In this document: positions 1 to 7,352 of the stretch, piece after piece
How the letters are laid out: every line of letters starts with the position of its first letter
Position numbering within the stretch: the first letter of the stretch is position 1
Assembly (NCBI GenBank): GCA_024640665.1
Contig: JAHEEO010000049.1
Coordinates: 1 to 14,979 of the forward strand
Direction: 5' to 3'
Length of the DNA: 14,979 nt
DNA from: Rhodospirillales bacterium
GTDB taxonomy: Bacteria; Pseudomonadota; Gammaproteobacteria; Steroidobacterales; Rariloculaceae
Position numbers and translations under genes: made by a program
Notes under the pieces: model-generated
Told to the model about the DNA's origin: nothing
Seen by the model: only the letters and a program-made list of their open reading frames with translations
The model's database searches: none

Positions 1-26
1 CACTCTAAAGTTAAGGCGGTGTACCT

Positions 27-1796
27 ATGTGGTTGGTCAAGCAAGCTTCTTTGATGGCGGCAAGGGTGCCGGCGCGAGTTGTTAAATGTTTGAGCCTCGC
101 GCTCGTTTTCGCAGCCGTGGGTGCAGTCAGTAATGCGCACGCTCAGTCCGAAGCGCAGTTGTTTACTGTGCTCAACCCAACCGGCATCGCGCCCCCGATA
201 GAACGCAGGGCTATGGCTCCGCGTCCAGCAAGCCTCGATGGAAAAACAATCTACCTGGTTGACGTTACGTTCAACGGCGGAGATCTGTTCTTGCAGGAGA
301 TGGAGAAATGGATGGCGGTCAATATGCCGGAGGTCGACGCCATTTATCGAGTCAAGAAGGGCGCCTATAACGCAGACGACCCGGAGCTATGGCGAGAAAT
401 TCAGGCCGCAGGCGGCCTGATGGTGATGGCTATAGGCCACTGAAGCACCTGTGCGCCGGCGGTCGTCGGCCATGTTGCTGAAGTAGAAGCAAACTACGGT
501 ATCCCTGCGGTCGGCGTCATAGTCGACGCGCTCGTAGACCTCGTCCACGACAAAGCGCTCGAGGAGGGTATGCCCGCGTTACGGCTCGCATTTACACACA
601 CACCTGTTGGCGGCAAGACACCCGCTGAACTCGCCGATTACATCGCTGGCCAAGACCCGGTCAATCGGCAACCGCTGATGCAAGAGATTGTGGGGCACCT
701 GACCCGACCACTCAATGAAGAGGAGCAGGTGACGGGGACCTTTGAGCGGACAAAAAGAAAGCTGTTAGGGCCGGATACACAGGAAAATTTGCAACGCTAC
801 TTCGATGACAGGTTTTGGAGCGACCAGCTGCCGATTGTCATGCCGACGCAGCAGCGCGTTACCGCCATGTTGGGACAAACTTCACACGAGCCCGACGAAA
901 TCGTCGGCCGGATGCGGGTGACGGGGACGCGCGAGGCCTGGGAGTACAGCGTTGAGACTGTTGCAATTAATGCCGTTATGGCTGGCGCCAAGCCTGAGCA
1001 CTTTCCTGCGATTCTTGCACTTGCGGCTTCCCAGACCAACGCGCGCTCTAGTTCAACGTCATCCATGACGGCCATGGGCGTCTTCAATGGGCCGATTGTC
1101 GACGAATTGCTATTAAACTCAGGTACCGGTGCGCTTGGACTTTACGACAATGCCGGTGCGCTGATTGGGCGCGCCTGGGGTTTGCTGTCGTCTAATGCAA
1201 CTGGCGGATCTGTGCCAGGCCATACCTACCTGGGCGTGCAAGGCAGTCCAATGAGCAGTGTTCCGGCGGTATTCGCCGAAAATGTTGCAGGCCTGCCGGA
1301 AGGCTGGAATCCACTGCACGTGCAAAAAGGCTTCGCCATTAATGAGAGTATCGTCAGCACGTTCTCGGGCTGTCAGAGCCAGAACACGATGATGGTGTTG
1401 CGAGACGAGGACTGGGATTGGGTGCTAAAGCGGTTTATTGGCGGTCTCGGCCCGCCTAATCGCGGCTCCAAGATGTTATTGGTAGACCCTGCAGTGACGG
1501 CTCCGTTCTTGAGATTCGGCTTCGACACCAAGGAAAAGCTGATTGACTGGGTCAAGCAGAATATTACGACGCCGAAGTTCCACTATTGGTTGGATCAAGA
1601 AGTCATCAATTATAAGCTCGGGCCCGCACGCGCGGGACGCGAGCCTTATGCTACGTGGCTGAGCCTGCCCGACGATGCACCGATTCCGTATCTCGAAAAC
1701 GTCGAGGTCGTCGTCGTCGGAGGCAGCGGCAACATCCGTTGGAGTGTCAACGAATGCGGCTATAACCGCAGTGTCAAAGTCAATGACTGGCGCTAA
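27..1796 (+). CDS. Exported UGSC-family selenoprotein, in-frame TGA (Sec139), motif U-S-T-C
   Basis: Seen: ATG 27 opens a 590-codon frame whose only internal stop is TGA 441-443 (codon 139); it ends at TAA 1794-1796. Read as selenocysteine, the product has 589 residues. Residues 1-39 form a Sec signal peptide (basic start, hydrophobic 21-34, AHA cleavage site before Q40), so the protein should act in the periplasm. U139-S-T-C142 forms a UxxC redox motif after a hydrophobic strand (LMVMAIGH) and before a helix, as in thiol/selenol redox sites. The C-terminal half (about 335-455) carries the MNSG-like, IGRA and HVQKGF stretches that I recall from UGSC-family proteins. Mature cysteines are only C142, C449 and C577. 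Known: UGSC proteins occur with Sec or Cys; their substrate is unknown. Inferred: a periplasmic selenol oxidoreductase. A weak Shine-Dalgarno (AAGG at 13-16) precedes ATG 27; ATG 54 is another possible start. The alternative is a nonsense-mutated pseudogene, unlikely given the motif position, intact downstream frame and hairpin. Confidence 0.85.
441..474 (+). promoter_or_regulatory. Candidate bacterial SECIS element with its UGA (Sec) codon
   Basis: The UGA is at 441-443. Downstream, 455-460 (GCCGGC) pairs with 465-470 (GUCGGC), giving six pairs including one G-U, closing a GGUC tetraloop at 461-464. Below a single bulged C454, 450-453 (UGUG) can pair with 471-474 (CAUG), two of the four pairs being G-U. 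Counting the U of UGA as 1, the loop is at 21-24. In the E. coli fdhF SECIS, recalled from the literature, a GGUC apical loop lies at about 22-25 with a bulged U at 17. Position, loop sequence and a bulge below the upper stem all agree, although the bulged base here is C at position 14 instead of U. The element lies inside the coding region, as expected for bacterial SelB recruitment. Confidence 0.65.
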
Positions 1797-1811
1797 ATAG
1801 CCGTTGCAACG

Positions 1812-2138
1812 TCACAGCGAGTCTGGGCCAAAGTGCTGCGCCAGGTAATCAGCGAGCACTTCGACATCGGCGCCGTCAACAGCGGCGCCGTTTTCTTGCA
1901 TCGACCGTACGAGTGACAGCCAGCTGTCCCGGGTGTAAAAACCTTTGAACAGCGCCAGCGCACTCAATTCATGGCAACCCAAGCAGGACGTAAGGAGTAT
2001 TTCGCGGCCTTGACCGGCTGGTAAGTCCACCCCAGCGTCAAACGTCGGCGCGCTCTGGGGCGATTGGATCGTGCAGGCCGCATTCGCTGCGAGCAAGCCG
2101 AGCATAAGGACCAGGTTTGTGGCCAGACTGGGTTGCAT
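1812..2138 (-). CDS. Small exported mono-heme cytochrome c
   Basis: The 108-residue product has an N-terminal hydrophobic export segment (about 6-20, ending in AANAAC) and one heme c attachment site, CLGCH, at residues 52-56. A likely distal ligand is Met80 in the segment VRSMQENGA, followed by the typical last helix VLADYLAQHFGP. This resembles the short c-type domains that accept electrons from periplasmic quinoprotein dehydrogenases. The AAC could be a lipid-anchored cysteine, but Asn at -3 makes a poor lipobox. I chose ATG 2138; a TTG four codons upstream (2150) is possible, and neither has a clear Shine-Dalgarno. It lies 68 bp downstream of the beta-propeller gene on the same strand, probably co-transcribed, and converges on the selenoprotein gene with only 15 bp between the stops. 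It is a plausible electron carrier for a periplasmic redox partner. Confidence 0.85.
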   Translation of the reverse strand: MQPSLATNLVLMLGLLAANAACTIQSPQSAPTFDAGVDLPAGQGREILLTSCLGCHELSALALFKGFYTRDSWLSLVRSMQENGAAVDGADVEVLADYLAQHFGPDSL

Positions 2139-2206
2139 AGAAAAGTTCAAATCGGCGAGTGCGGTTTATTGGCGAGTGCAGTCTGTTTAAGCGCCGCAGC
2201 GGTCTT

Positions 2207-3244
2207 CTATCGAGAGCCGGCCAGCATAATGATCCCATTGCGTTTGGGTGACTCGCCCACCGGAATCTGCGTCACCTCCCGCAATGTCTCCATGTCGATA
2301 ACCGAAACGGTGTTTGATTCTGCGTTGGCGACATAGGCGAATTTGCTGTCCGGCGTAAATGTGACCCAGTCGGGATCGGTACCTGTCGGAATGCCCGCCA
2401 GCAGTTCAAGATTGGGTAGAGAGTAAACATACACGTGACTATTCATCCGGCTCGTTGACCAGACCGATTTGCCATCGGGTGAGACGCCAATGCCATGCGC
2501 CGGCGCCCCGTTGTAGGTGCTGTCGTAGCGCTGCTCGGGGGGCACGTCGGGTTGGGTGATGCGCACAACTTCTGCGCGCGATTCCCAATCGAATACCACG
2601 AATCCGTGGTGACCCGAAACCTGGATGAAGAGTTTATCGGTCGAGCCGTCAGCTTTGGCGCTGATCGCAACAGGTCGAATCGCTTCGCCTTCCCAGGCCC
2701 ACACTTCCTGATCAGTGGCTGCATCCAAAACTGTCAATCGGCGTCCGGCAATGGAACCCGCTACGACATTCTTGCCGTCGGGCGTGACATAGATATTGTG
2801 AATGCCTCCGGGTACGTCGATGGTCTTGACGTTCTGGAGCAATGCGGTGTCGATAACATCGATGGCGCCGGGCGGTGCGATGATGCCGACATAAACTTTC
2901 TTGCCGTCCGGAGTAATAGAGATGTTGTTTGGCCGGGCGGACAGCGGGATGCTCTTGATGAGTTCGAGCGTGCGAGCGTCGAACACTTTCAACGCGGTTT
3001 CCGCTTCGCCGCTCACATAAATTCGGCTACCGTCCGGAGCAGCTGCCACGCCATGGTTTACCGGGATGTTCGAGATCTGCCCGACGATCTTGTTCGTTTG
3101 CGGATCGATCAAGTGGACACTGGAGTCCCGCGAGTTGGTCTGCAATATTCGGACTTGGGCCATAGCTTCAGTCGCCGCCAAATGCGCCACAAAGGCGGCT
3201 ATTAGGACTAGGCAACGGGCCCACCGGCTGACAGGTAATTTCAC
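2207..3244 (-). CDS. Exported YVTN-type beta-propeller protein
   Basis: The 345-residue product has a signal peptide (basic start, hydrophobic 11-23, cleavage after AMA at residue 29) and then tandem beta-propeller blades. Repeated signatures are 'xxPDGxxxYV' (APDGSRIYV, TPDGKKVYV, TPDGKNVV, SPDGKSVW, TPDSKFAYV), each followed by a 'V.D..T' strand and an 'I.VG..P' turn; the last blade contains YVANAESNTVSVID. Six or seven blades fit the length. Such proteins act as periplasmic scaffolds or accompany quinoprotein and cytochrome systems; no catalytic site is visible. The frame is open up to 3376, but the start is set at GTG 3244 because a strong AGGAGG lies 9 bp upstream and the signal peptide begins there. 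It is followed by the cytochrome c gene on the same strand, suggesting a two-gene operon. Confidence 0.88.
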   Translation of the reverse strand: MKLPVSRWARCLVLIAAFVAHLAATEAMAQVRILQTNSRDSSVHLIDPQTNKIVGQISNIPVNHGVAAAPDGSRIYVSGEAETALKVFDARTLELIKSIPLSARPNNISITPDGKKVYVGIIAPPGAIDVIDTALLQNVKTIDVPGGIHNIYVTPDGKNVVAGSIAGRRLTVLDAATDQEVWAWEGEAIRPVAISAKADGSTDKLFIQVSGHHGFVVFDWESRAEVVRITQPDVPPEQRYDSTYNGAPAHGIGVSPDGKSVWSTSRMNSHVYVYSLPNLELLAGIPTGTDPDWVTFTPDSKFAYVANAESNTVSVIDMETLREVTQIPVGESPKRNGIIMLAGSR

Positions 3245-3253
3245 GATGTTGAT

Positions 3254-3259
3254 CCTCCT
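3254..3259 (-). promoter_or_regulatory. Shine-Dalgarno AGGAGG fixing the GTG start of the beta-propeller gene
   Basis: On the minus strand AGGAGG (inside GAGAGGAGGATC) is followed by 9 bases and GTG at 3244-3242. This near-perfect site supports the short form starting at the signal peptide over any upstream start in the same frame, whose 44 extra residues do not resemble an export signal. Confidence 0.8.
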
Positions 3260-3524
3260 CTCTTGCTGAATGCTGAGTTTACTCCGTTTTGGGCGCGGCC
3301 TGACTTGAACGGCCAGTAGAGACTGCGCTGCAGGCGTTGCCTGGATTAACTGCAGGTCAGTATCGCTAATGGGCAATATTTTCAGTAATAATGGGCGGCC
3401 GCACTTCTTTCGGGCACGGCATGGCTGTAAGATACTGAAACAAGTAAGTTTTGGTCTGGCTTCGGTGCGCCGGCGTGACTTTCGACCGAGGATGCGCAGT
3501 CAAGCACCCAGAAACGATCAAGAT

Positions 3525-3529
3525 AGGGG
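3525..3529 (+). promoter_or_regulatory. Shine-Dalgarno AGGGG selecting ATG 3539
   Basis: AGGGG abuts an ATG at 3530 with no spacer, but lies 9 bp before the in-frame ATG at 3539. Ribosome spacing therefore favours 3539 over 3530. Confidence 0.55.
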
Positions 3530-3538
3530 ATGCAACTG

Positions 3539-5953
3539 ATGCAACAGTGGGTTCGTCTGCTCGCAGTTTTTGGGTCAATTGCGGCCTGCACTGCCGCATG
3601 CACACGCGGACCTGAGTTCGACCTGGAGCAACAAACCACAGTGGTTCGCAAGTACTGTGTGGATTGTCATAATGATGACGAACTGATTGCCGGGCTGTCC
3701 CTTGAATCCCTCGACTTAGCGAATGTAGCCGAACACGGCGAAATTTGGGAAACCGTCGTTCACAAGTTGCGTGGCAGGATGATGCCACCGGCGGGCGGCC
3801 CACTGCCGGCGCTTGCTGAGACCGATGGATTAGCTGGGTTCCTCGAAACCGCGCTCGATACGGCGGCGGCCGAGCAGCCTAATCCGGGACGCAAGTCGTT
3901 ACATCGAATCAACCGAACCGAATATGGGAACGCGATTCGCGATCTATTCGCCATTGAGATCGATGCCGCATCGCTATTGCCGAACGACAGTGCTGCCTAT
4001 GGTTTCGACAACATTGCTGATGTACTGGGAACGGATCCTTCGCTGATCGATCGTTACTTGGCCGCAGCTTGGAAGGTCACGAGCATCGCGATCGGTGACA
4101 CGTCGATTACGCCTACCGTGACAAATTATCGTGTTGCACCCGATCTTTCGCAGGACGATCACATCGAAGGGCTGCCGTTCGGAACTCGCGGTGGCCTGCT
4201 GGTCGAGCATATTTTCCCGGTAAGTGGCACGTATCGAATCAAGCCAAGACTCTGGCGCAATACTGTCGATATCGTCCGCGGTACTGAGTTACCTCACGAG
4301 TTCGAAGTCAGCCTAGACGGCGGCCGTCTTGCCTTGACGCGGTTCGGCGGCCCTGAGGAAGAAGACCGAATTCAAACGTTGCCCGGAATTGCCGGCGACG
4401 AGCTCATGCGGCGCCTTGAAGTGGTCGTTGAAGTGTCGGCCGGCACGCACGCGGTCGGGGCCACATTTGCAAAGAAGAGTTCTGCGACCAGACAAGAAGT
4501 GTTGCAGCCGTTTCTGCGCGAGAAGCACGATCCGCGTATGGATGTCGGTTTGCCGGAACTGGCCGAATTAGTCATAGAGGGGCCGTTGTCGGTATCCGGT
4601 CCGGGCGATTCGATGAGCCGGCAGCGCATTTTTTCGTGTTACCCACAACGTGACGACGAAGCTGCTGCTTGTGCAGAGTCAATTCTTAAACGCATCGCTC
4701 GCCGTGCATACAGGCGTCCGCCAACGGACGAAGAAGTCCTGCGCCTGGTTGGGTTGTATAACAGCGAAATCAGTCAAGGACGCGATTTCGAGGACGGCGT
4801 GCAGACGGCTTTGGCTTATATTCTGGTCGCGCCGCAGTTTTTGTTCCGTATAGAGCAAGATCCCGAAGGTATCGCGCCAGGCGAGCTTTACCGAATCAGT
4901 GATCTCGATATGGCTTCGCGTCTGTCTTTCTTTATTTGGAGCAGTTTGCCGGACGACGAATTGATTGATCTTGCTGTCGAAGGCCGCTTGCAGCAGCCAC
5001 AAGTGCTGGAGGCGCAGATCCGACGCATGTTGGCCGACGAGCGCGCGGAAATGCTCGCTCGCGACTTTGCAGCGCAATGGCTCTATTTGCGCAATCTGCG
5101 CGCAACGACGCCCGATATGCTCGTCTTTCCGGACTTCGACGACAATCTGCGTCAGAGTCTGACACGCGAAACTGAATTGTTGTTCGCCGAGATCGTGCGG
5201 AAAGACCGGCCGGTTAACGAACTGCTGAGCGCTGATTACACTTACCTTAACGAACGATTGGCGAAGCATTACGGTATTGCGGGCATTTACGGAGACCAAT
5301 TCCGGCGTGTGCAGGTGACCGATGAGCGCAGAATCGGCTTGTTGGGTCACGCGAGCATTTTGACATTGAGCTCGTATGCAAACCGGACCTCACCGGTCAG
5401 CCGCGGCAATTATGTGCTGACCAATATTCTCGGCACACCGCCTCCCGAGCCGCCGCCTAACGTGCCGGCTTTGCCGGAAGACACCGGCGAGAAAATGACG
5501 ATGCGCCAGCAAATGGAACGGCATCGGGAAGACTCGGCCTGTGCAGGTTGTCACGCACTGATGGACCCGATCGGATTAGCCTTAGAACGGTATGACGGCA
5601 TAGGGCGCTGGCGGGATAGCCAAGACGGCATTCCGATCGACTCGAATGCCGGCGCGGTACACGTGCTCAGAAATTTTGGTCCTATAGACGGGCCGGTCGC
5701 ATTGCGTGAAGCGATCGTCAGCGAGCCGGAGCGATTCGTTCGTGTGGCCGTGGAAAAACTACTAACCTATGGCTTAGGCCGTGGGCTCGAGTACTATGAT
5801 ATGCCTGTGGTGCGGAACATTGCAGAAGCAGCGCGCGAGCAGGACTATCGATTCTCTTCGCTGGTCATGGGTGTCGTGACCAGCCAACCGTTTCAAATGC
5901 GCGTCGCCAGAGACGACCAGACAGTTGCATCTGCCTCGAGCGCAATAAATTAG
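3539..5953 (+). CDS. PSD-type lipoprotein, DUF1587/DUF1595/DUF1592/DUF1588/DUF1585, two CxxCH sites
   Basis: The 804-residue product starts with a lipoprotein signal (LLAVFGSIAAC, lipid-modified Cys17 inferred). A cytochrome-like site, CVDCH, lies at 40-44 in a planctomycete-type c module (to about 105, with RMMPPAGG). DUF1587 follows at about 118-182 (HRINRTEYGNAIRDLF), then a beta-rich section at about 190-370. DUF1595 (ARRAYRRPPTDEE) is at about 381-420, DUF1592 (LAYILVAPQFLFRIE; SRLSFFIWSSLPDDEL) at about 420-555, DUF1588 (GHASILTLSSYANRTSPVSRG; second heme-like CAGCH at 668-672 before MDPIGLALE) at about 597-697, and DUF1585 (VEKLLTYGLGR) at about 717-790. This is the standard full-length order. 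Known: a family frequent in Planctomycetes and some Proteobacteria, of unknown reaction. Inferred: a membrane-anchored periplasmic or surface redox protein. The next gene follows after 12 bp, and this pair is commonly found together. Confidence 0.92.
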   Translation: MQQWVRLLAVFGSIAACTAACTRGPEFDLEQQTTVVRKYCVDCHNDDELIAGLSLESLDLANVAEHGEIWETVVHKLRGRMMPPAGGPLPALAETDGLAGFLETALDTAAAEQPNPGRKSLHRINRTEYGNAIRDLFAIEIDAASLLPNDSAAYGFDNIADVLGTDPSLIDRYLAAAWKVTSIAIGDTSITPTVTNYRVAPDLSQDDHIEGLPFGTRGGLLVEHIFPVSGTYRIKPRLWRNTVDIVRGTELPHEFEVSLDGGRLALTRFGGPEEEDRIQTLPGIAGDELMRRLEVVVEVSAGTHAVGATFAKKSSATRQEVLQPFLREKHDPRMDVGLPELAELVIEGPLSVSGPGDSMSRQRIFSCYPQRDDEAAACAESILKRIARRAYRRPPTDEEVLRLVGLYNSEISQGRDFEDGVQTALAYILVAPQFLFRIEQDPEGIAPGELYRISDLDMASRLSFFIWSSLPDDELIDLAVEGRLQQPQVLEAQIRRMLADERAEMLARDFAAQWLYLRNLRATTPDMLVFPDFDDNLRQSLTRETELLFAEIVRKDRPVNELLSADYTYLNERLAKHYGIAGIYGDQFRRVQVTDERRIGLLGHASILTLSSYANRTSPVSRGNYVLTNILGTPPPEPPPNVPALPEDTGEKMTMRQQMERHREDSACAGCHALMDPIGLALERYDGIGRWRDSQDGIPIDSNAGAVHVLRNFGPIDGPVALREAIVSEPERFVRVAVEKLLTYGLGRGLEYYDMPVVRNIAEAAREQDYRFSSLVMGVVTSQPFQMRVARDDQTVASASSAIN

Positions 5954-5958
5954 GAGAG
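5952..5958 (+). promoter_or_regulatory. Shine-Dalgarno AGGAGAG for the GTG start at 5966
   Basis: AGGAGAG overlaps the TAG stop of the upstream gene and is 7 bp from GTG 5966. It supports this non-ATG start and translational coupling of the two genes. Confidence 0.75.
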
Positions 5959-5965
5959 CGTTGCC

Positions 5966-7342
5966 GTGTTTATACCAAAAAAATACTTATCTAGACGGAC
6001 TGTACTGCGTGGATTGGGTGCCGGTGTTGCCTTACCGCTGCTCGATGCAATGATTCCGGCCCGCACGGCATTGGCGCAAACAGCGGCCGCGCCGGTCACC
6101 CGCTTCGGCACGGTCTATGTGCCGCACGGCGTCATCATGGATGCATGGATGCCAGAGAAGGTCGGCCGAGATTTTGAATTTCCGCTGATCCTTAAATCGG
6201 TTGAGTCGCTGCGCGAGCACGTCAATGTCGTCAGCGGTTTGTATTCCGAGGGTGCCAACGCACATTCGGCATGCCCGGGGTTCCTGACAGCATGTGCGCA
6301 CGCACCGCGAGGTAACGTAATCGAGCTCAATACCTCGGTTGACCAGGTTATCGCGCAACATATCGGAACTGGCACGACGTTTCCGTCGATGGAATTTGCA
6401 ATCGAAGACAGCTCGAACATGTTCGGCAGTTGTGTCGGCGACTTCCTGTGCACTTATATGGATACGATCTCGTGGCGTACGCCAACCCAGCCGCTGCCGA
6501 TGGAAATTAATCCCCGCGTCATATTCGAGCGCATGTTTGGCGGCGATGGCGCAACGGCCGAAGCGCGCCGTATCCGTCTGAAACAAACTACCAGTGTGCT
6601 CGACGCAATTGCCGAAGATACGCTCGGCTTGCGCAGAGAGCTTGGCGCCAGCGACAAGTTGCGGCTTGAAGAATATCTCGAGAACGTCCGCGAAGTGGAA
6701 CGCCGTATTGTCATGGGCGAGCAGCAGCGCCAAGCGCGCAATATCGAGGCGCCGCCGACGCCAGCCGGCATTCCCGATTCCTACGATGAACACGTCGGAC
6801 TCATGTTCGAGCTGCAGGCATTGGCATTCCAGAGCGACATGACTCGTGTCACCTCTTTCATGATGGGACGCGAGCTCAGCGGTTTGAGTTATCCGCAAAT
6901 TGGTGTTGCCGACGGCCACCATCCAGTTTCGCACAACAATTACAATCCGGAAAAAATGGAGCGCAAAGCCAGAATCGATACGTATCACATGCAGCTGTTC
7001 GCTAATTTCCTGAACCGACTCAAAAACACGCCGGACGGTGACGGCAATTTGCTGGAGCATTCGCTGTTTCTTTATGGCAGCGGGATGAGCAACGGCAACG
7101 TGCACAATCATCTCAACTTGCCAGTGCTGCTCGCCGGCGGCGCCGGTGGCAAGCTGGCAGGCGGCCGGCACATCCAGGTCGGTCAGTTGGCAGCTGAGCG
7201 GGATGTCGCGCAAATACCAAAATTCGACGAGATGAAGCCGATGGCCAATCTCATCGTGAGTTTGCTGAATCTCTACGATATAGAAGCCGACTCATACGGT
7301 GTCGATATGTGTGAAAGTAATGGCGCGATCGCGCTCAGTTAA
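5966..7342 (+). CDS. Tat-exported DUF1552 family protein
   Basis: The 458-residue product starts at GTG with a twin-arginine signal: SRRTVLRG at residues 9-16, hydrophobic 17-27, cleavage after ALA at about residue 37. The mature part shows family signatures: VYVPHGVIMDAWMPE, VVSGLYSEGANAHSACPGFL and the late LFLYGSGMSNGNVHNHLNLP. Length is normal for DUF1552. Known: DUF1552 proteins are almost always next to DUF1592 proteins; no reaction is assigned. I see an arrangement reminiscent of the DUF1501/phosphatase-like group but cannot show a metal site. Tat export suggests folding, perhaps with a cofactor, in the cytoplasm. Inferred: partner of the upstream lipoprotein in a periplasmic complex. 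The ankyrin gene begins 11 bp after its stop. Confidence 0.92.
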   Translation: MFIPKKYLSRRTVLRGLGAGVALPLLDAMIPARTALAQTAAAPVTRFGTVYVPHGVIMDAWMPEKVGRDFEFPLILKSVESLREHVNVVSGLYSEGANAHSACPGFLTACAHAPRGNVIELNTSVDQVIAQHIGTGTTFPSMEFAIEDSSNMFGSCVGDFLCTYMDTISWRTPTQPLPMEINPRVIFERMFGGDGATAEARRIRLKQTTSVLDAIAEDTLGLRRELGASDKLRLEEYLENVREVERRIVMGEQQRQARNIEAPPTPAGIPDSYDEHVGLMFELQALAFQSDMTRVTSFMMGRELSGLSYPQIGVADGHHPVSHNNYNPEKMERKARIDTYHMQLFANFLNRLKNTPDGDGNLLEHSLFLYGSGMSNGNVHNHLNLPVLLAGGAGGKLAGGRHIQVGQLAAERDVAQIPKFDEMKPMANLIVSLLNLYDIEADSYGVDMCESNGAIALS

Positions 7343-7352
7343 CACGACGATC

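Larger units (their letters stand above)
3245..3538. other. Divergent intergenic region, beta-propeller gene / PSD lipoprotein gene
   Basis: This 294-bp spacer has no convincing gene. It must hold the promoters for both directions. Possible sites for the plus strand are TTCTTT-17 bp-TAAGAT (about 3408-3436), whose -35 is poor, and AT-rich stretches around 3374-3394 (CAATATTTTCAGTAATAAT). No clear operator palindrome or structured RNA was recognised. The end contains the AGGGG (3525-3529) used by the lipoprotein gene. Confidence 0.35.

Noticed and set aside
441..443. TGA as a true nonsense mutation making a pseudogene
   Set aside because: The downstream frame is open for about 450 codons with family motifs intact, no other lesions are seen, and the codon sits at the Sec position of a UxxC motif with a SECIS-like hairpin.
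2495..3205. Plus-strand frame of 236 codons opposite the beta-propeller gene
   Set aside because: The minus-strand reading gives regular propeller repeats and a signal peptide with a strong ribosome site; this one gives nothing recognisable.
4679..5350. Minus-strand frame of 223 codons inside the DUF1592 gene
   Set aside because: It overlaps conserved DUF1592 domain sequence, has no family pattern of its own and no ribosome site that I can see.
6032..7213. Long minus-strand frame of 393 codons opposite the DUF1552 gene
   Set aside because: It is the antisense shadow of a clear DUF1552 coding sequence, has no recognisable domain, and is rich in His, Arg and Cys as expected for a shadow frame.
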